Shown: piece after piece, positions 32,223 through 41,658 of the stretch | Layout: the number at the start of each line of letters is the position of its first letter | Position numbering within the stretch: position 1 is the stretch's first letter | NCBI RefSeq assembly: GCF_037198315.1 | Contig: NZ_CP144913.1 | Coordinates: forward strand, 930,001-994,000 | DNA length: 64,000 nt | Source: Janibacter sp. A1S7 | Lineage (GTDB): Bacteria > Actinomycetota > Actinomycetes > Actinomycetales > Dermatophilaceae | Direction of reading: 5' to 3' | The notes under the pieces: generated by a model | The model's database searches: none | What the model was told of the DNA's origin: nothing | The model's input: the letters and a program-made list of their open reading frames with translations, nothing else | Made by a program: the position numbers and the translations under genes

Positions 32223-35200
32223 CTACCCGGCGAGGTGTCCCCAGCGGGGCGCGAGTGAGTCCCAGGGACCGACGGCGGCGATTCGCCCGCCGACGAGGAC
32301 GACGACCCGGTCGGCCTGCTCGAGGGCGGCCCGCTTCGAGGTCGCGCCGATGACGGTCGTGCCCCGCGCGCGCAGCGCACGCCACAGCTCGATCTCCGTG
32401 GCTGCGTCGAGTGCGCTGGAGACGTCGTCGGCCAGCAGCAGCTCTGCCTCCGTGGCCATGGCGCGGGCCAGCGCCAGACGTTGCACCTGACCACCGGACA
32501 GGCGTACGCCGCGGTGCCCGACGAGTGCGAGCGGGCCGCCGGCCTCCTCGACGTCCGAGCTGAGCCGCGCATCCGCGATCGGCGCGTCGAAGGGGCGCTC
32601 GTGCCCGAGCCGGACGTTGTCGCCGAAGGTCCCCGAGAGCACCCGTGGCACCTGGGCGACGTGCGCCACCTGGCCGGGTCGCATGAACGTCTGCACCTCC
32701 TCGACGGGACTGCCGTTCCACAGCACCTTCCCGCGGTGGTCGACGAGCCCGGCCATGGCCGCGAGGAGACTGGACTTGCCGGACCCGACCTGACCGACGA
32801 GCAGGACGAGCTCGCCTGCCGAGACGACCAGGTCGGCATCGCTGACCCCGACGGTTCCGTCCTCGTGGACGGCGGTCACGCCACGCATCTCGAGCTGCTC
32901 CAAGGGGGTGCGAGAGGTCGGCGTCGGGCCCGGGGCCGCCCCGGAGACCAGATCGACCCCCTCCGGCAGGTCCATCAGGTCGACGCCGCCGGCGAACCGG
33001 CTCGTCTCGACCTGCCAGTGCCGGGTCCCCGGGGCCTCGGTGACGACGAGCCCCGCGACGCGGCCGAACCACTCGAAGCCGGCCACCGCGCTGCTGACGA
33101 GTAGCGCTGTCGCCAGGCTCCACCCGTCGAGGAAGTAGACCGCCCAGGCCGCGACGACGCCGACCTGGACCATGACCATCGGTACGCCCTGGAGGACGGC
33201 CTGGATGCGGTGCTCGCGCACCGCGGCCGTGACCCGGCCTGCGTCGACCTCGCGCAGGTGCCCGCGCACTGCCGATGTGGCGGCGGCCAGCTTGACCGTG
33301 CGCATCGACTCCAGCGCGGAGACCATGGCCCGGCCGAACCGGGCACGGGCGGTCGAGGCCGCCGCCGCCGAGCGACCGGCAGCCGGGCGACCGGCCGTCG
33401 AGGCGAGCGCCGAGGTCACCATGACCACCAGCAGGATGGCACCGGCCACCCAGGTGCCGGCCAGCAGGGACGTCAGCGCAGTGACGAGCAGGCCGTTGAC
33501 GAAGTCGATCCACCGGTCGGCGTAGCGGGCGTACCGGTCGGCGTCCATCGACCGGGCGACCACCTCGCCGGGTGGGGTCCGCGGCAGTCGGGTCTGCATG
33601 GTCTGGCCATGGAGCACCGACACCCGGGTGCGCAGCATGACCTCGACCCACCAACGGGGGTAGGTGACGAAGGCCTGCGCGAGCACCAGCGGTGTGAGCA
33701 CGAGCGCCGCGACGAGGCCGGTGGTCAGCCACCCCACGGGCTCTCCGCGCTCGAGTCGCTCCACGATGAGTCCCCAGAGCAGACCGGTCACCGCGCCCTG
33801 GGCGCCGGCGAGGGATCCGATGAGGAAGAGCGAGGCACCGAACAGGCCCCACGCCGGCCTGACCAGCAGTGCGTGCAGGATCCCGCGACCCAGGGACGGC
33901 CCGTCACCGACGTCGCGCACGGTCACCGGACCGTGGTTGCGGCGGCGCCCCCCGGTCGGGCTGCCGGCATCATCCGGGGTCGCGTGAACGACCGGCTCCT
34001 CGTGGTTCTCGTGGCCACGTGAGGGCTCGCTCGTACGGCTGGCCAGGAGCAGCTCCCGGAAGGGACCGTCGGCCAGTGCCAGCTCGGCCCGCCGGCCCTG
34101 CTGCACCACGCGTCCGTGGTCGAGGACCGCGACGTGCGGCGCCCGCTCGATCGTGGTCAGGCGGTGGGCGATGAGCACGCCGGTGCGGCCGGTGAGCAGC
34201 CGATCGGCCGCGGCGATGACGCGACGCTCGGTGACGGGGTCCATCCGGGCGGTCGCCTCGTCGAGGACGACGACGCGCACGTCGCGCACGAGCAGTCGGG
34301 CGAAGGCCACCAGCTGTTCCTCCCCGGCGGACAACGTCGTGCCACCGGGGCCGAGGAGCGTGTCGAGCCCGTCGGGGAGCCCGGCGACCCAGTCGTCCAG
34401 TCCGAGCTCGATGACGGCCTGCTCGATCTGCGGTCGGGGCACGTCCTCGAAGATCGCGATGTTCTGCGCGAGGGTTCCGGCGAGTACCTCGGTGCGCTGG
34501 GTGACCACACCCACGACCGTGCGCAGCCGTTCCAGATCCAGGTCGACCACGTCGGCGCCGCCGAGCAGGACACTGCCCGGAGGTGGCTCGATCGCCCGGG
34601 AGACGAAGGAGGCGAGCGTGGACTTCCCGGAGCCCGTTCGACCCACGAGAGCCATCGTCTCCCCGGCCGGTACGACCAGGTCGACGCCCTGCAGCGCGAA
34701 GGCGCCCTCGCCGTAGGTGAAGTCGAGATCCCGGAAGTGCAGCGCCACGGGTCCGTCGCCGGGGACGTCGCGACCTCCGTCCGGCTCCGGCTCGACCCCC
34801 AGGGTCTGACGCAACCGCAGCACCGCGCCGAAGCCCTCCTGCAGGTCGGACAGATGGTTGGCGAGCATCGAGATCTGGCCGACGAATGTCGCAGTGACCA
34901 GGAAGAGGGTCACCAGGGCGGCCACCGAGAGCTGGTCGCGTGAGGCGAGCGCGACTCCCGCCACGACGATGGCTGCGAGCAGCGAGTGCAGCAGGACGCC
35001 GGCGCGGCGGGCCAGCGCGCGCTCGGCGAGGAGCACGCGCAGGAGCTCGCGGTGGACGCGCGCGGACAGTCCGGCCAGGCGCTGCAGGACGTGGGCCTGC
35101 CCCAGGCTCGTGCGCAGATCGTCCCGACCGGCGACACCCTCCTCGAGCGCGCTCGCGTGGTCGGTCCAGGCGATCTCCTCGACGACCTTGCGGCGCGCGA

Positions 35201-35771
35201 TCTCCCCGAGCAGCGGCATGATGACCAGGACCGTGAGCCCGCCGAGCACCGGGAAGAGCAGCCACGCCGGCCACCAGGTGATGCCCGCGACGATCCACAT
35301 GGGGAGCACCGCGAAGGCCGCGCGGAAGAACATCCACACCTGCCAACGGATGAGGTTGCCGACCTCGTGGGTGTCGTCGTCGATGCGGTCGAGGATCTCT
35401 CCGACGGCCTGCTCGGCCAGGACGGGGACGGGTTGGGCGAGCACCGCGTCGAGCAGGTCCTCGCGCAGACGTCCCTCGGCCCTGTCGGACAGGCCGACCC
35501 ACACGGTCTTGCCGACCGTGTCGACGACCGCGCCGCCGACGATGCACACCGCGAGTACCCACACGAGGGTGCTCGTCGGGTTCTCGGCGAGGCGACCCAT
35601 GATCACGGTGCCGAGGGTGAGGGCGATGGCGGCCACGAGCGCGCACACGAGGGAAGCGGTGGCGGCGGGCGAGGCCATCCGACGCCAGTCGATGTGGCGG
35701 GAGGGGTCTGCCGAGGCGGGCGGCGGGGGTGGTGCCGCGGCCTCGGGTGAGCGGGTGAGGGTCTGGGTCAT
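32223..35771 (-). CDS. Fused ABC exporter (TMD-NBD-TMD-NBD)
   Basis: A single 1182-residue chain containing two ABC exporter halves. TMD1 is ~40-330 and NBD1 ~345-580 (Walker A GRTGSGKS, signature LSAGEEQL, Walker B VVVLDEAT, H-loop IAHRLTT). TMD2 is ~640-900 and NBD2 ~950-1175 (Walker A GQVGSGKSS, signature LSGGQVQRL). NBD2 has ADD at Walker B where the catalytic Glu normally follows the Asp, and Ser in place of the H-loop His (GATSKRAAL). NBD1 has a modified signature. It thus has an asymmetric catalytic pair. Substrate is unknown. ATG 35771 was chosen because MTQTLTRSPEAA precedes the first membrane region; the frame stays open further upstream without domain content. Confidence 0.87.
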   Translation of the reverse strand: MTQTLTRSPEAAAPPPPPASADPSRHIDWRRMASPAATASLVCALVAAIALTLGTVIMGRLAENPTSTLVWVLAVCIVGGAVVDTVGKTVWVGLSDRAEGRLREDLLDAVLAQPVPVLAEQAVGEILDRIDDDTHEVGNLIRWQVWMFFRAAFAVLPMWIVAGITWWPAWLLFPVLGGLTVLVIMPLLGEIARRKVVEEIAWTDHASALEEGVAGRDDLRTSLGQAHVLQRLAGLSARVHRELLRVLLAERALARRAGVLLHSLLAAIVVAGVALASRDQLSVAALVTLFLVTATFVGQISMLANHLSDLQEGFGAVLRLRQTLGVEPEPDGGRDVPGDGPVALHFRDLDFTYGEGAFALQGVDLVVPAGETMALVGRTGSGKSTLASFVSRAIEPPPGSVLLGGADVVDLDLERLRTVVGVVTQRTEVLAGTLAQNIAIFEDVPRPQIEQAVIELGLDDWVAGLPDGLDTLLGPGGTTLSAGEEQLVAFARLLVRDVRVVVLDEATARMDPVTERRVIAAADRLLTGRTGVLIAHRLTTIERAPHVAVLDHGRVVQQGRRAELALADGPFRELLLASRTSEPSRGHENHEEPVVHATPDDAGSPTGGRRRNHGPVTVRDVGDGPSLGRGILHALLVRPAWGLFGASLFLIGSLAGAQGAVTGLLWGLIVERLERGEPVGWLTTGLVAALVLTPLVLAQAFVTYPRWWVEVMLRTRVSVLHGQTMQTRLPRTPPGEVVARSMDADRYARYADRWIDFVNGLLVTALTSLLAGTWVAGAILLVVMVTSALASTAGRPAAGRSAAAASTARARFGRAMVSALESMRTVKLAAATSAVRGHLREVDAGRVTAAVREHRIQAVLQGVPMVMVQVGVVAAWAVYFLDGWSLATALLVSSAVAGFEWFGRVAGLVVTEAPGTRHWQVETSRFAGGVDLMDLPEGVDLVSGAAPGPTPTSRTPLEQLEMRGVTAVHEDGTVGVSDADLVVSAGELVLLVGQVGSGKSSLLAAMAGLVDHRGKVLWNGSPVEEVQTFMRPGQVAHVAQVPRVLSGTFGDNVRLGHERPFDAPIADARLSSDVEEAGGPLALVGHRGVRLSGGQVQRLALARAMATEAELLLADDVSSALDAATEIELWRALRARGTTVIGATSKRAALEQADRVVVLVGGRIAAVGPWDSLAPRWGHLAG

Positions 35772-35928
35772 GACGTGGTCAAGCGTATGTCCGCCCACCG
35801 ACACGGCGCCTCCCGATTTCGGTGCACGTAGCGCCACGGAGGGGGCGAAGGGGGAGACCGGCCGGTCCGAGGGGTGGACAGGGCATTCCCGCCACGGGGG
35901 CCGCAGCCGTACCGTCGAGGAGACCGAC

Positions 35929-35982
35929 GTGAGACCCATGACGGACCCCACCATCATTCCCGTACCGCAGGAGCCACCATGA
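35929..35982 (+). CDS. Micro-ORF 1 upstream of ilvD
   Basis: A 17-residue frame, MRPMTDPTIIPVPQEPP, from GTG 35929 with GAGGAG (35917-35922) six bases upstream; ATG 35938 would give 14 residues. Its stop overlaps the start of micro-ORF 2 (ATGA), implying translational coupling. It contains two adjacent Ile codons and a Val codon and lies upstream of ilvD, so a leader-peptide role is possible. An independent microprotein is the alternative. I do not recognise a family. Confidence 0.5.
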   Translation: MRPMTDPTIIPVPQEPP

Positions 35983-36056
35983 GCGACGAAGCGGCCGAGT
36001 TCCGTCGTGCCCTCCAGGAGAGCCTGGACCGGCGCGAGCAGGGCAGCCCGAACTAG
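35979..36056 (+). CDS. Micro-ORF 2 upstream of ilvD
   Basis: A 25-residue charged frame, starting MSDEAAEFRRALQESL and ending DRREQGSPN, predicted as one amphipathic helix. GCAGGAG ends about five bases before ATG 35979. It starts inside the stop of micro-ORF 1 and ends 17 bases before a strong hairpin. Codon use matches neighbouring genes. No known family was recognised; it may be a real microprotein or part of a regulatory leader. Confidence 0.5.
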   Translation: MSDEAAEFRRALQESLDRREQGSPN

Positions 36057-36073
36057 CACCTCGCAGCAGACCA

Positions 36074-36113
36074 CCAGACCGCTCCCCGCCCAACCGGCGT
36101 CGGGGCGGTCTGG
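36074..36113. terminator. Hairpin after the micro-ORFs
   Basis: CCAGACCGC-T-CCCCG pairs with CGGGG-C-GGTCTGG around an 11-base loop. No T-run follows. It separates the micro-ORF unit from the ilvD promoter at about 36151 and may end that short transcript. Confidence 0.6.
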
Positions 36114-36162
36114 CGTGTGAGACGCCGTATCACCGACCGGACGGGCGAACTACGGTGTGCCC

Positions 36163-38004
36163 ATGCCTGAGCTGCGTTCCCGGACAACCACCCACGGCCG
36201 CAACATGGCCGGTGCCCGCGCCCTCTGGCGCGCGACCGGGATGGGAGAGGGTGACTTCGGCAAGCCGATCGTGGCCATCGCCAACTCCTTCACCCAGTTC
36301 GTGCCGGGTCACGTGCACCTGAAGGACATGGGCCAGCTGGTCGCCGGCGCCATCGAGGACGCCGGGGGAGTCGGCAAGGAGTTCAACACGATCGCCGTCG
36401 ACGACGGGATCGCGATGGGTCACGACGGCATGCTCTACTCGCTGCCCAGTCGCGAGGTCATCGCCGACTCCATCGAGTACATGGTCAATGCGCACTGCGC
36501 CGATGCCCTGGTGTGCATCTCCAACTGCGACAAGATCACGCCGGGCATGCTCCTGGCGGCGCTGCGGCTGAACGTCCCCACCGTCTTCGTCTCCGGCGGG
36601 CCGATGGAGGCCGGCAAGGCGATCATCGGTGCTGACGGCACCGCCGCCACCCGGCTGGACCTCGTCGACGCGATGGTCAAGGCCGTGGACGAGACCGTCA
36701 GTGACGAGGAGATCACCGCGATCGAGCAGTCCGCCTGCCCGACGTGCGGCTCCTGCTCGGGGATGTTCACCGCCAACTCGATGAACTGCCTCACCGAGGC
36801 GCTCGGCCTCTCCCTTCCCGGGAACGGATCCACGCTGGCCACCGCCGAGGCGCGCCGCGACCTCTTCCTCGACGCCGGACGGCTCGTGGTCGACCTGTGC
36901 CGCGACTACTACGACGGTGACGACGAGTCGGTGCTGCCGCGGTCCATCGCCGGCCGACCCGCCTTCGCCAATGCCATGCGTCTGGACATCGCGATGGGCG
37001 GCTCGACGAACACGATCCTGCACCTGCTCGCCGCCGCGCAGGAGGCGGGCATCGACTTCGACCAGCACGACATCGACGCCCTCTCACGGGTCACCCCGTG
37101 CCTGGTCAAGGTCGCCCCCAACTCCAATGACTTCTACATGGAGGACGTCCACCGCGCCGGCGGCATCCCCGCGATCCTCGGCGAGCTGAACCGCGGTGGC
37201 ATGCTCGACACGGGCGTGCGCGCGGTGCACAGCACCAAGCTGGACCAGTGGCTCGCCGACTGGGACATCCGCTCCGGGACCGCCACCGAGAAGGCCGAGG
37301 AGCTCTTCCACGCCGCTCCGGGTGGGGTGCGCACCACGCAGGCCTTCTCCTCCACCAACCGGTGGGCGAGCCTGGACACCGACCCCGAGAACGGGTGCAT
37401 CCACTCCGTCGAGCACGCCTACAGCAGCGAAGGGGGACTGGCCGTCCTCACCGGCAACCTCGCCCCCGATGGCTGCATCGTCAAGACCGCCGGCGTGCCC
37501 GAGCACCAGTGGACCTTCTCCGGTCCGGCGCGCGTCGCGGAGTCCCAGGAGGAGGCAGTGGAGATGATCCTGTCCAAGCAGGTGCAGGAGGGTGAGGTCG
37601 TCGTCATCCGCTACGAGGGCCCCAAGGGTGGCCCGGGGATGCAGGAGATGCTCTACCCGACCTCCTACCTCAAGGGCACCGGCCTCGGCCCGAAGTGCGC
37701 CCTGATCACCGACGGCCGCTTCTCCGGCGGATCCTCGGGCCTGTCCATCGGCCACGTCTCCCCGGAGGCCGCCTCCGGAGGGGCGATCGGCCTGGTGCAC
37801 GACGGCGACCTCATCGAGTTCGACATCCCGGGTCGTCGGGTCAACCTGCTCGTCGACGACGAGGAGCTGACCCGTCGGCGCACGGAGCAGGACGCGAAGG
37901 GGTGGGCTCCGGTCTCCCGCGAGCGTCCCGTCTCCGATGCGCTGAAGATCTTCGCCAGGTTCGCCCAGTCGGCCGACAAGGGCGCGGCCCGCAAGCTCGA
38001 CTGA
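36163..38004 (+). CDS. ilvD: Dihydroxy-acid dehydratase
   Basis: Iron-sulfur dehydratase of 613 residues, third step of Val/Ile synthesis. The opening [20 protein letters not shown] is that of the E. coli-like long form. Cluster cysteines are in [12 protein letters not shown] and [18 protein letters not shown], and [10 protein letters not shown] is conserved. The start is ATG 36163, six bases after TACGGT (36151-36156); an in-frame GTG two codons earlier is less likely. It is transcribed apart from ilvBNC, behind a convergent ABC gene and two micro-ORFs. Confidence 0.96.
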   Translation: MPELRSRTTTHGRNMAGARALWRATGMGEGDFGKPIVAIANSFTQFVPGHVHLKDMGQLVAGAIEDAGGVGKEFNTIAVDDGIAMGHDGMLYSLPSREVIADSIEYMVNAHCADALVCISNCDKITPGMLLAALRLNVPTVFVSGGPMEAGKAIIGADGTAATRLDLVDAMVKAVDETVSDEEITAIEQSACPTCGSCSGMFTANSMNCLTEALGLSLPGNGSTLATAEARRDLFLDAGRLVVDLCRDYYDGDDESVLPRSIAGRPAFANAMRLDIAMGGSTNTILHLLAAAQEAGIDFDQHDIDALSRVTPCLVKVAPNSNDFYMEDVHRAGGIPAILGELNRGGMLDTGVRAVHSTKLDQWLADWDIRSGTATEKAEELFHAAPGGVRTTQAFSSTNRWASLDTDPENGCIHSVEHAYSSEGGLAVLTGNLAPDGCIVKTAGVPEHQWTFSGPARVAESQEEAVEMILSKQVQEGEVVVIRYEGPKGGPGMQEMLYPTSYLKGTGLGPKCALITDGRFSGGSSGLSIGHVSPEAASGGAIGLVHDGDLIEFDIPGRRVNLLVDDEELTRRRTEQDAKGWAPVSRERPVSDALKIFARFAQSADKGAARKLD

Positions 38005-38238
38005 TCTTCGCGGCGCGGAATCCTGACCCGGAGGACGCTCCGCACGCGCGCCGACGTTCCCCCGGTGTCACGCCGCTCGATCTGCGTGTGATCGGTGCGT
38101 CCGTGGACGCTCCCGACGTCCGCGCACCTGTCGATTTCGACACGTACGCAGGCGTCGGCGTCCTGGGTCATGACACGACGCAGAATGACGGGCGCGCTGC
38201 TTCTTTGCTGACTGACGACTCAGGTCAGCAGACGTGGC

Positions 38239-38484
38239 TCATCGCTGGGCTGAGCGGCGAAACTTGCGCAGCAGTCGAAGCGGGAGCAGGCCGATGAGGG
38301 GAGCTCGCTTGCCCAGGTCCTGCCGATCCTCCCGATCGAAGGCGGCCGCGTAGCGTTTCGCTGCATCAGCCGTGTCATAGGTCTTCGAGCCAGCCTCGCC
38401 GCAGCCACGCTGGCACTCCCACCGCAGGACCCGCCCCTGGGCGTGGAAGCGGAAGCGGTGACCCAGCACGCGGCAGACGACCAT
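38239..38484 (-). CDS. Conserved small actinobacterial protein, Cys-rich N-terminus
   Basis: An 81-residue basic protein. The pattern VCRVLGHRFRFHAQGRVLRW, then CQRGCG, resembles a small zinc-ribbon-like fold, followed by KTYDTADAAKRYAAAFDRED and an arginine-rich end. I recall similar uncharacterised proteins in actinobacteria; no function is known to me. ATG 38484 follows TAAACT by six bases on the reverse strand. The start is 41 bases from the divergent MFS start. The 234 bases between ilvD and this gene hold nothing I can identify. Confidence 0.75.
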   Translation of the reverse strand: MVVCRVLGHRFRFHAQGRVLRWECQRGCGEAGSKTYDTADAAKRYAAAFDREDRQDLGKRAPLIGLLPLRLLRKFRRSAQR

Positions 38485-38490
38485 GTGCCG

Positions 38491-38519
38491 AGTTTACGGT
38501 CGACACGCACGGGTAGTTC
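38491..38519. promoter_or_regulatory. Compact divergent leaderless promoters
   Basis: TAAACT on the reverse strand (38491-38496) serves the start at 38484, and TAGTTC (38514-38519) lies six bases before the MFS ATG at 38526. Both start codons lie within 41 bases, so the two polymerase footprints must overlap. Confidence 0.45.
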
Positions 38520-38525
38520 CCGGAC

Positions 38526-40442
38526 ATGTCACAGGGGGTACAGACGGGAACGATCGAGACGCGGGTGCCTGCACGGCTGGACCGACTGCCGTGGTCGAAG
38601 TTCCATTGGCGGGTCGTCGTCGGACTCGGCGCGGTCTGGATCCTCGACGGTCTCGAGGTCACGATGGTCTCCTCCGTCGCCGCCCGCCTGACCGAGGACG
38701 GCAGCGGGATCAACATGTCCGCTGGTCAGATCGGGCTGGCCGGCGCCATCTACATCGCCGGTGCGTGTCTGGGTGCCCTCTTCTTCGGGCAGCTGACCGA
38801 CCGGCTCGGGCGCAAGAAGATGTTCATGGCCACCCTGCTGGTCTACCTCGTGGCCACCGTGGCGACCGCTTTCGCGTTCGCGCCGTGGTACTTCTACCTG
38901 GCGCGGTTCTTCACCGGCGCCGGGATCGGTGGCGAGTACGCCGCGATCAACTCGGCCATCGACGAGTTGATCCCCGCCCGGGTACGCGGCCAGGTCGATC
39001 TGGTCATCAACGGCTCCTACTGGCTGGGCGCGGCCATCGGCGCCGGTTCGGCCTTGTTCTTCCTCAGCGATGTCTTCCCCACCTGGCTCGGGTGGAGGGT
39101 GGCCTTCGCCGCCGGCGCAGTCCTCGGACTGGTCATCCTCGTCGTGCGGCGTCATGTGCCCGAGAGCCCGCGGTGGCTGTTCATCCACGGCCGTGAGGAC
39201 GAGGCGGAGCGCATCGTCGACGAGATCGAGCAGGAGGTCAGGCAGGAGACCGGCGAGGACCTGTCCGAGCCGGAGGACAGCCTGACCGTCCGCCAGCGCA
39301 AGGCGATCCCCTTCCGGATGATCGCCCGCACCGCATTCAAGCTCTACCCCAAGCGCGCCATCCTGGGTGTGGCTCTGTTCGTCGGGCAGGCCTTTATCTA
39401 CAACGGCATTACGTTCAACCTCGGCACGCTGCTGAGCACCTTCTTCGGCGTGGCCTCCGGGCTGGTGCCCCTCTTCATCATCGCCTGGGCACTGAGCAAC
39501 TTCCTCGGGCCGGTCATCTTGGGACGACTCTTCGACACCGTCGGGCGGATCCCGATGATCTCCGGGATGTACCTCGGCTCGGCACTGCTGACCGTCCCGC
39601 TGGGGATCCTGATGATGAACGGGGTGCTGAATCGTTGGACGTTCATGGCCTTCGTCGTGACCATCTTCTTCCTCGCCTCCGCTGGCGCCAGCGCTGCCTA
39701 CCTGACCGTGAGCGAGGTCTTCCCGATGGAGACCCGAGCATTGGCCATCGCGTTCTTCTACGCGCTGGGCACCGCCATCGGTGGCATCACCGGGCCTGTG
39801 CTCTTCGGTCGTCTCATCGGCACCGGCGACGCCGAGTACGTTGCCGTGGCCTTCTTCATCGGGGCCGGGGTCATGGCACTGGGCGGCGTGGCCGAGATCT
39901 TTCTCGGGGTGCGATCGGAGCAGGCGAACCTGGAGGACATCGCCCAGCCCCTGACTGCCTCGGAGGCAGAGGAAGAGGACGCGTCCAAGGAGTCGAGTCA
40001 GCGCACGGGCGCGCCCGCCTCCTCCGGTGCAGCATCCGCGGACCAGACGCACGACGGTGCCGACACCGAGGCCAAGGCACAGCCACGGGAGCGCGACGAG
40101 CTCGAGGAGAGGGCGCACGAGCGGACGCGTCGGCGTCGAGAGCGCGACACGGGTGGTCCGCGGCGCTTCCGGCCGGGGCCGAGCGAGTCACTGACCTCGG
40201 CCCGCACGGGCGGAGTGGACGCGGTCCGCGCCGGGGTCTCGGAGCGCGCATTGGACCGCGAGGTCGACACCATCGTCAGGGCCATGGCCGAGCACGGCAC
40301 GATCGAGCGTGCAGCGCTGGCTCGACTGGTCGGGGCGCGCTACTGGGGCCCGGGACGATTCGGTGCAGCGCTACAGACTGCGGTAGACGAGGGGCGCGTG
40401 CAGAAGGTGTCCAGCCGAACGTACGGACCCGTCGACGAGTAG
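38526..40442 (+). CDS. MFS transporter (sugar-porter-like) with C-terminal wHTH-like tail
   Basis: A 638-residue protein. Residues ~25-460 form a 12-helix MFS carrier with DRLGRKKMFM (motif A), PESPRWLFIHGR (sugar-porter signature) and a second-half DTVGRIP. Residues ~465-570 are a charged, disordered-looking linker. The last ~60 (VDTIVRAMAEHGTIERAALA to GRVQKVSSRTYGP) look like a small winged-helix or SRP-like domain, unusual on a carrier. Substrate is unknown; a sugar or organic acid is likely. The start is ATG 38526. Confidence 0.85.
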   Translation: MSQGVQTGTIETRVPARLDRLPWSKFHWRVVVGLGAVWILDGLEVTMVSSVAARLTEDGSGINMSAGQIGLAGAIYIAGACLGALFFGQLTDRLGRKKMFMATLLVYLVATVATAFAFAPWYFYLARFFTGAGIGGEYAAINSAIDELIPARVRGQVDLVINGSYWLGAAIGAGSALFFLSDVFPTWLGWRVAFAAGAVLGLVILVVRRHVPESPRWLFIHGREDEAERIVDEIEQEVRQETGEDLSEPEDSLTVRQRKAIPFRMIARTAFKLYPKRAILGVALFVGQAFIYNGITFNLGTLLSTFFGVASGLVPLFIIAWALSNFLGPVILGRLFDTVGRIPMISGMYLGSALLTVPLGILMMNGVLNRWTFMAFVVTIFFLASAGASAAYLTVSEVFPMETRALAIAFFYALGTAIGGITGPVLFGRLIGTGDAEYVAVAFFIGAGVMALGGVAEIFLGVRSEQANLEDIAQPLTASEAEEEDASKESSQRTGAPASSGAASADQTHDGADTEAKAQPRERDELEERAHERTRRRRERDTGGPRRFRPGPSESLTSARTGGVDAVRAGVSERALDREVDTIVRAMAEHGTIERAALARLVGARYWGPGRFGAALQTAVDEGRVQKVSSRTYGPVDE

Positions 40443-40553
40443 ACGCCGGTATCTGCCGCCACCGAACTGGTGTCGCACCGAGCGCACCGCGAGATGTGTC
40501 CGCACTGCAATACGCACAATTCACATGTCGGACCGTCCACCTAGCCTGAGCCC

Positions 40554-41597
40554 ATGACCGACGCGCAGCAGACGAGTTTCGACATCGCCGTCATCGGTGG
40601 TGACGGCATCGGTCCGGAGGTGGTCGCCGAGGGCCGCAAGGTGCTCGCCGCGACCGGGGTCAGCGTGAGCACCACCGAGTACGACCTCGGCGCCCAGCGC
40701 TGGCACCGCACCGGCGAGACCCTGCCGGACTCCGTCGTGGAGGAGCTCCGCGGCCACGACGCGATCCTCCTTGGTGCCATCGGTGACCCCAGCGTTCCGT
40801 CAGGCGTGCTCGAGCGCGGGGTGCTGCTCCCCCTTCGCTTTGCGCTGGACCACCACGTCAACCTGCGCCCGGCCAAGCTCTACCCCGGCGTCACCAGCCC
40901 GCTGTCGAGTGAGGTCACCGACAAGGGCCTGGACTTCGTCGTCGTGCGTGAGGGCACCGAGGGTCCGTACGTCGGCAACGGTGGTGCGCTGCGCGTCGGC
41001 ACCCCGCACGAGGTCGCGACCGAGGTCAGCGTCAACACCCGCTTCGGCATCGAGCGCGTCGTGCGTGACGCCTTCGCCCGCGCCCGGGCGCGCCCGCGCC
41101 GGCACCTGACCCTGGTCCACAAGCACAACGTGCTCACCCACGCCGGTCACCTGTGGCGGCGCACCGTCGAGGAGGTCGGCGCGGAGTTCCCCGACGTCGA
41201 GACCGCCTACCAGCACGTCGACGCGGCGACGATCTTCCTGGCGACCGACCCGGCGCGCTTCGACGTCATCGTCACCGACAACCTCTTCGGCGACATCATC
41301 ACCGACATCGCCGCGGCCGTCGCCGGTGGCATCGGCCTCGCCGCGAGCGGGAACATCAACCCTTCCCGCGAGGCCCCGAGCATGTTCGAGCCGGTCCACG
41401 GCTCGGCCCCTGACATCGCCGGGCAGGGCGCGGCCGACCCGACCGCCGCGATCCTCTCCGCGGCCATGCTCCTGGACCACCTCGGCCGGCCCGAGGACTC
41501 CGCCCGGGTCGAGGCCGCCGTCGCCGCTGATCTGGCCGAGCGGACCGGGGAGCGGTCCACCTCGGCGATCGGTGACGCCATCGCTGCCCGCGTGTGA
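40554..41597 (+). CDS. leuB: 3-isopropylmalate dehydrogenase
   Basis: NAD-dependent beta-decarboxylating dehydrogenase of 347 residues in leucine synthesis. It begins [17 protein letters not shown], and the metal/substrate signature is [21 protein letters not shown] with [14 protein letters not shown] following. The start is ATG 40554, six bases after TAGCCT. It is followed by ilvE. The 110-base upstream gap contains GAGATGT, also seen near leuC, a weak hint of shared regulation. Confidence 0.95.
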   Translation: MTDAQQTSFDIAVIGGDGIGPEVVAEGRKVLAATGVSVSTTEYDLGAQRWHRTGETLPDSVVEELRGHDAILLGAIGDPSVPSGVLERGVLLPLRFALDHHVNLRPAKLYPGVTSPLSSEVTDKGLDFVVVREGTEGPYVGNGGALRVGTPHEVATEVSVNTRFGIERVVRDAFARARARPRRHLTLVHKHNVLTHAGHLWRRTVEEVGAEFPDVETAYQHVDAATIFLATDPARFDVIVTDNLFGDIITDIAAAVAGGIGLAASGNINPSREAPSMFEPVHGSAPDIAGQGAADPTAAILSAAMLLDHLGRPEDSARVEAAVAADLAERTGERSTSAIGDAIAARV

Positions 41598-41658
41598 TGG
41601 GACCCACAGCGAGGGGCTACCCTGCGAGGACCCGTACACCTGAGGAGTCGAGTCACCG

